Shown here one piece after another: positions 59,794-64,000 of a DNA stretch of 64,000 bases; within the stretch, counting starts at the first letter, position 1; each line of letters starts with the position of its first letter. A program made the translations under genes and the position numbers. The notes below the pieces were generated by a model. That model was not told the origin of the DNA and did no database searches. It saw only the letters and a list, made by a program, of their open reading frames with translations. The stretch is from Acestrorhynchus altus (Eukaryota > Chordata > Actinopteri > Characiformes > Acestrorhynchidae). The stretch is from NCBI GenBank assembly GCA_034509495.1, contig CM067513.1, forward strand, positions 22,022,979-22,086,978, read 5' to 3'.

Positions 59794-62419
59794 GGGTATA
59801 GTGCTAATGAGAGTCACAAAAGGCACAGGCTTCTCCACCTAAACTACTCAGCAATGAAGTGAGTATAATGCCATGCCTTTATGGTCTGTTAGAAGATAGA
59901 GACATAATAGAGGTAGAAGCAGTAGAAGCCAGAGGATGAACAGTGGCATCTACTGAAGTTTTGCCAATATTCTATTTTGAATCCCATAAGGAATTTTGTT
60001 CAAAGCAAACATGCTATGATAAAATATTTAATTTGACCACTGTTGGGTCTTATGTACATTACCAAGGTGCTTGGAGTGGATATTACACACACTAAAAAGG
60101 GTTTCATTTCATGACACGACATGATTTATGACAGTTGATGAATTGCTGTTGAGGTGCTTATGTCTGCAGACTAACACTGATCCCTGATGGCACAGTCAAA
60201 ATGTGTGATTTCTCATAATTAGGATTTCACAATATGTAACACTGTATGTATTAAATGTTATTTTTCACTGTAAAATGCAGTATCCATGAGTTTTGTAAAC
60301 CCACCCCATTGTGGTGAGGCATTATCTGTAATAACACAAGAAAGGACTGTAAGGTTGGCTCTTAGGTGAACTACACAGCAATATGTGATGACAGAAATTG
60401 AGAGTTAAGATCAGTGTAGTTAACTGTCCGTGTACGCACTTTATAATGTTTGCAATGTTGGATGTATTTGGCTAGTGATTTTTCCACATGATTTTTTACA
60501 TTTGTATAACTGTTCACATGAAATGGACTTTACCATTCCTTTGCTGGTTTAACAGGGGAGATTCAGCCATCTGGCCCATCAGCAAGTGTAATAAAGTGAT
60601 GAGTGTGCCAGTAAAGAGAACTGCAAGTTTTCAAGCATAAAGATGCCTTTTCTTGGGTTTGTCACAATTAAGTTTATTTAGGACTCATTTCATATGTACT
60701 ATGAATAGTGGCTACTATGCCACAAAGTTACATCACAGTAATTTTATGTGGTCTGTACAATGTCACTGTATACCATTTTAATTTCACAGTTATTTACTGT
60801 TAATATACAATAAATTACTCTGAACGCATTGCAAGTAGTAGCCAGTAATTTACTATAATTTTACAGTGAAATACATTTTCCAGACACTAATAGCATACAT
60901 TAATAAATAGCTATTCAGGGTAAATGACACCATCTAAATAAAGAGATTTAACTGCTACCATGCAATAAGACATTGTGTTTAGGCTCATGCAGTTCACTGA
61001 TTGGTTTAATTGAGCATAAGTGAGCAAGATGTCAGCCTGCAGTCTTTAGAATTCAGTGTATTGTCTCTGGAGTTTTGCTACATCTACAACAGGGAAAAAA
61101 ATAAATGTTCTGAGTCTAAGCAGAAAACCTTTGAAAGGATCTTGCTCCTCAATATCATTTGTGCTCACAGTTGTCAAATGCCAATCGGTTAGAGGCAATG
61201 CAAGTTAATTTAATGCCTACTTACAACTTAAAGTTTCCAGGTGGAAATCTCTCTTTGCATGTAGACTACCACAAGTTCTTTATACAACCAAACTGTAATG
61301 GATAGACATACTGTTGCACACCTACTAATTGAAGCATGGATGTTTTCCTTGTTGTGTATTTTTAAACTAATTCTCTTTGTAGGCAAAAGGTACATCTGCT
61401 CAGTAAAGGAAAAGTTCTCTGCCATCACACAGCATCCTCTGAACATAGAAAGAGATTTATGAATATAATTCACCGAAGTAGTATTTAAAAAGTTGGGGTT
61501 TGTTTTTGTCTGTTCTGCAGTCCTGTCAATTATTGAGATATACCCGTCATTAGGCCTTCAAATCAGGTATTGCAGATGCAGAAATTACCGAAATCTGTGC
61601 CTTTCTAATGTATTCACAGAATGCTGCAGCTTTTGGAAAATAGAGGAACATTTGATAAAATTAGAGATGAGACATGAAGAGAATTTTTTTAATCACTAAA
61701 ACATTTTTTAATTTCCTTTCATTTTAGTTTCTTTTAACAAATGAACCCTTTTAACAAGGGAAGTAAACAAATCATGAAGAGTGAACTTGTAACAAGACGT
61801 CAGCTGCACAAAAATCAGAATCATTATTTATTTTTATTTATTTTTCAGGAATTTGCCTGCGTGCACGTTTGACATGTGACATAAAAATATATATTAATAT
61901 ATTAATGTGTGAGGTATTACTAGACAGCATTCTTAAAGATAATGGTATATTTAAAAATATCAGGAAAAACCTCCTGCTATGCACTACATACACCTCTGTC
62001 CAACAATAACAGTCTAAACTAAGCTGGTCTACACTGTCAGTTTGATCATGTCTATGGGCCTGTCAGAGGAATAAACAGTATAATCCAGATGTTTTCATTT
62101 AATAATTTATTTTATGCACTGTATTCCCTGAGTGTGTGGTGAACTCTGCAAAATAGTTCAAAGAGCTTAAAAAAAATTAAAGTTCACACAAGATAGTGGC
62201 AAGTTTTAATCTCAATGAGCTCAAAGTTTTCAAGTAAAGAGAATCACTAAACTCACTGTTTTTAATTAAACATTTACGGAGCGTCTGACGCAATACGCTC
62301 CTGCTTGCCTATTGGTTAAAAAAGTAAAATTAGCATACTGGGACTCTGAATAAACATGCGTTCTAAAGCCTATCAGCGGGACGGCGGCGCGCGAGCAGAA
62401 GAGGGGGACACATGAACAC

Positions 62420-62420
<1 letters not shown>

Positions 62421-62458
<38 letters not shown>
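62421..62458. repeat. (GT)n microsatellite
   Basis: About eighteen GT units, just right of a small CpG-containing patch (GGGACGGCGGCGCGCGAG, near 62379). Confidence 0.95.
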
Positions 62459-62459
<1 letters not shown>

Positions 62460-63234
62460 GAGTGAAGTGGGTGAGCTAAGCACTCAAAGGCCTGATTCCA
62501 ATAATAAAAGAGGAAGTGAACATGGCCAACCTCACTGTAAACCACAGATGCCTCAATAGGTGTAACTTAAATCATTTGTGTAATATTACTAAAATTAATG
62601 TAGTATGTTGTAATAAAATACATATAAAATGTAAATTAATATATTTAAATTCAGAACAAAAATAAACATTAACTTAAAAAAAGTTCTTGTGTGTGTGTGT
62701 TTAGGTAATTGGTTAAAACGAACGTTTTCAGTTTGGCCAGAGTTGAGTTGGTCATTCATCAGCCAAATGACATAAGAACACTTGCACTGCCCTTCTTCTT
62801 GCTTCTTGCTTACAGAGTGCTGTATTCCTACTCTGGATTTAGAATTTACTATGAAACCTTACGCTCCTGAACCTGAAGTCTTACGCTCTTTATTCTGTTT
62901 TGATACATGTAGACATGTTAAGATACTGCCATTATGAGTATACTTCCTGATATGGATGAGTCCTCCAGTGGAAGACTTGTCTGTTTAGCTCAAGCCTGCT
63001 AGCATTTTGTGCCATCATCCACATTTAATACTTGAATGTAAGTCAAGTGTTAAATGTGGGCCAAGCACTGAGCTTTGGCAGAACCTGTGGTGAATGTAAA
63101 AGGCCTAGGAGCACTTTATATGTTTTCTCCCTCTCTTCATTTGCACTCTGACAGTGAATGATAATGTAAAATCTGGCAAATATAAAAATCTTTATGTAAA
63201 TTATTTATTTAAAAAATATATATTTTATATTTCA

Positions 63235-63470
63235 TTTTAAATATCCAAAACAGTCTGACCAGTTCAAGCCAGTCAAGCACATTAAGCTTTTGTCCAGCAT
63301 AGAGTCATCTATCAACCTCAAATGAAAACAAAAATCATGTTGGTCAGAAGCTACACTGGTAATCCAAAGTAGGCAATGTTTATAGGAATGAGCTGCATTG
63401 TCATAAATGTCCAGCATTTTAACCACATTTACCATCAAAGACCAGTCTATACCAGCTAAAAGCTAAAGCT
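63235..63470. repeat. Second copy of the CCAGCTT-rich dispersed repeat
   Basis: It shares CTGACCAGTTCAAGCCAGT and CCATCAAAGACCAGTCTA, followed by ACCAGCTAAA, with 36640-36900. Confidence 0.4.
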
Positions 63471-64000
63471 AATCTAGATTTGTCTGTGAAAAGTGTTATG
63501 TGTCACATTTACATGAACTTGGTCAATTTATTTTTTGCTGAATATGCATAAAATATTACAGTTAATGGAAGCTGCATACATTTAGAGGTGTTTTCAGTGT
63601 AAATACACAAATAATATCACAGTCAAGTTCAGACAGAAAAAACATTTCTGTAAATCAAAATAAAGGGAAAAAAACTTTGCATCGGAGTTGCCATTGTTTG
63701 GAAGCACTGAGGAGTTCTTTGTGTTTTGTGGCATTACTGAATGTCTGAAAAAGAATTCAATTCTGAAATGTGTGTCAGGCAGTGGAATGGTTGTATGTAA
63801 CTAAGAGCTGTACAGTGCAAACTAAAACCTGTGACATGAATTAAATATTTCAACTTGGTTCAAATTATTAGAATGTCTTAAATTCCAGATTCACTTTTAT
63901 AATTGTGATGACTTTTAGACTCGGATTTCAACTCCAAAGTACTGCACTGTTTCATCCCTAGTTCAAAACAGTTAATTAAACATTTGTGATATTCTGAGTA

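Larger units (their letters stand above)
59794..64000. other. Intergenic DNA at the right end: little recognised
   Basis: AT-rich sequence with short chance ORFs. Around 60780-60890 the words TACTGTTAATATACAATAAAT and CAGTAATTTACTATAATTTTACAG resemble a palindromic fish MITE built on TACTGTAAAATTACAG; similar words occur near 47660 and 31710. A small GC-rich patch (62340-62410) precedes a GT tract. No exon was identified. Confidence 0.45.

Noticed and set aside
59527..59862. 111-residue Arg/Glu-rich ORF
   Set aside because: Product of the GA microsatellite.

Overview
The window reads as vertebrate, specifically teleost, nuclear DNA. It is AT-rich, full of long CA/GT, GA and TAA microsatellites, and carries many Tc1/mariner, hAT-like, tRNA-SINE, LINE and LTR remnants of types common in ray-finned fish. 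Several of them (for example the families at 25956-27330, 40825-41270 and 53556-54235) are ones I associate with otophysan fish, but the species cannot be fixed from sequence alone. There are no bacterial-style operons and no CRISPR array. Nearly all short ORFs are chance frames or shadows of repeats.

Only one host coding exon is recognised: the first coding exon of a protein kinase D gene, best matched to prkd1, on the minus strand at 16593-16429. It lies in a CpG-rich promoter (about 16150-16760) and ends at a consensus splice donor. Positions 1-16428 are therefore the 5' part of prkd1 intron 1, and positions from about 16.8 kb to 64 kb are upstream intergenic DNA. In mammals the interval upstream of PRKD1 is a long gene desert (towards G2E3), and this window fits that picture.

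Layout. 1-16 kb: intron 1, with a degenerate Tc1-like element with perfect 25-bp TIRs, SINEs of one family, a hAT MITE with a perfect 8-bp target duplication, two antisense Tc1-like transposase remnants, a solo LTR with a 5-bp duplication, a LINE fragment and a MITE. 16.1-16.8 kb: promoter and exon 1. 17.6-20.0 kb: a minisatellite in two blocks, with a 20-23-bp unit built on CCAAACACACTG. 20.1-20.7 kb: a GC-rich, possibly regulatory segment with an RFX X-box. 23.8-27.9 kb: a cluster of Tc1-like remnants and TAA repeats. 29.8-64 kb: a desert with candidate conserved non-coding segments (about 29.8-30.3, 37.4-37.9, 43.9-44.1, 45.4-45.6, 52.1-52.6 and 58.8-59.5 kb), a CTCF-like site, large GT/CA tracts and nested transposons. 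The nesting is clearest at 54.97-56.6 kb, where a solo LTR sits inside a LINE, and at 56.7-58.4 kb, where a Tc1-like copy is split by a roughly 1-kb insertion.

I found no convincing new multi-gene system. The most useful points are the prkd1 promoter with its adjacent minisatellite, the transposon insertions dated relative to one another by nesting and target duplications, and the candidate regulatory segments. The regulatory calls rest on composition and motifs only and need alignment to other genomes.
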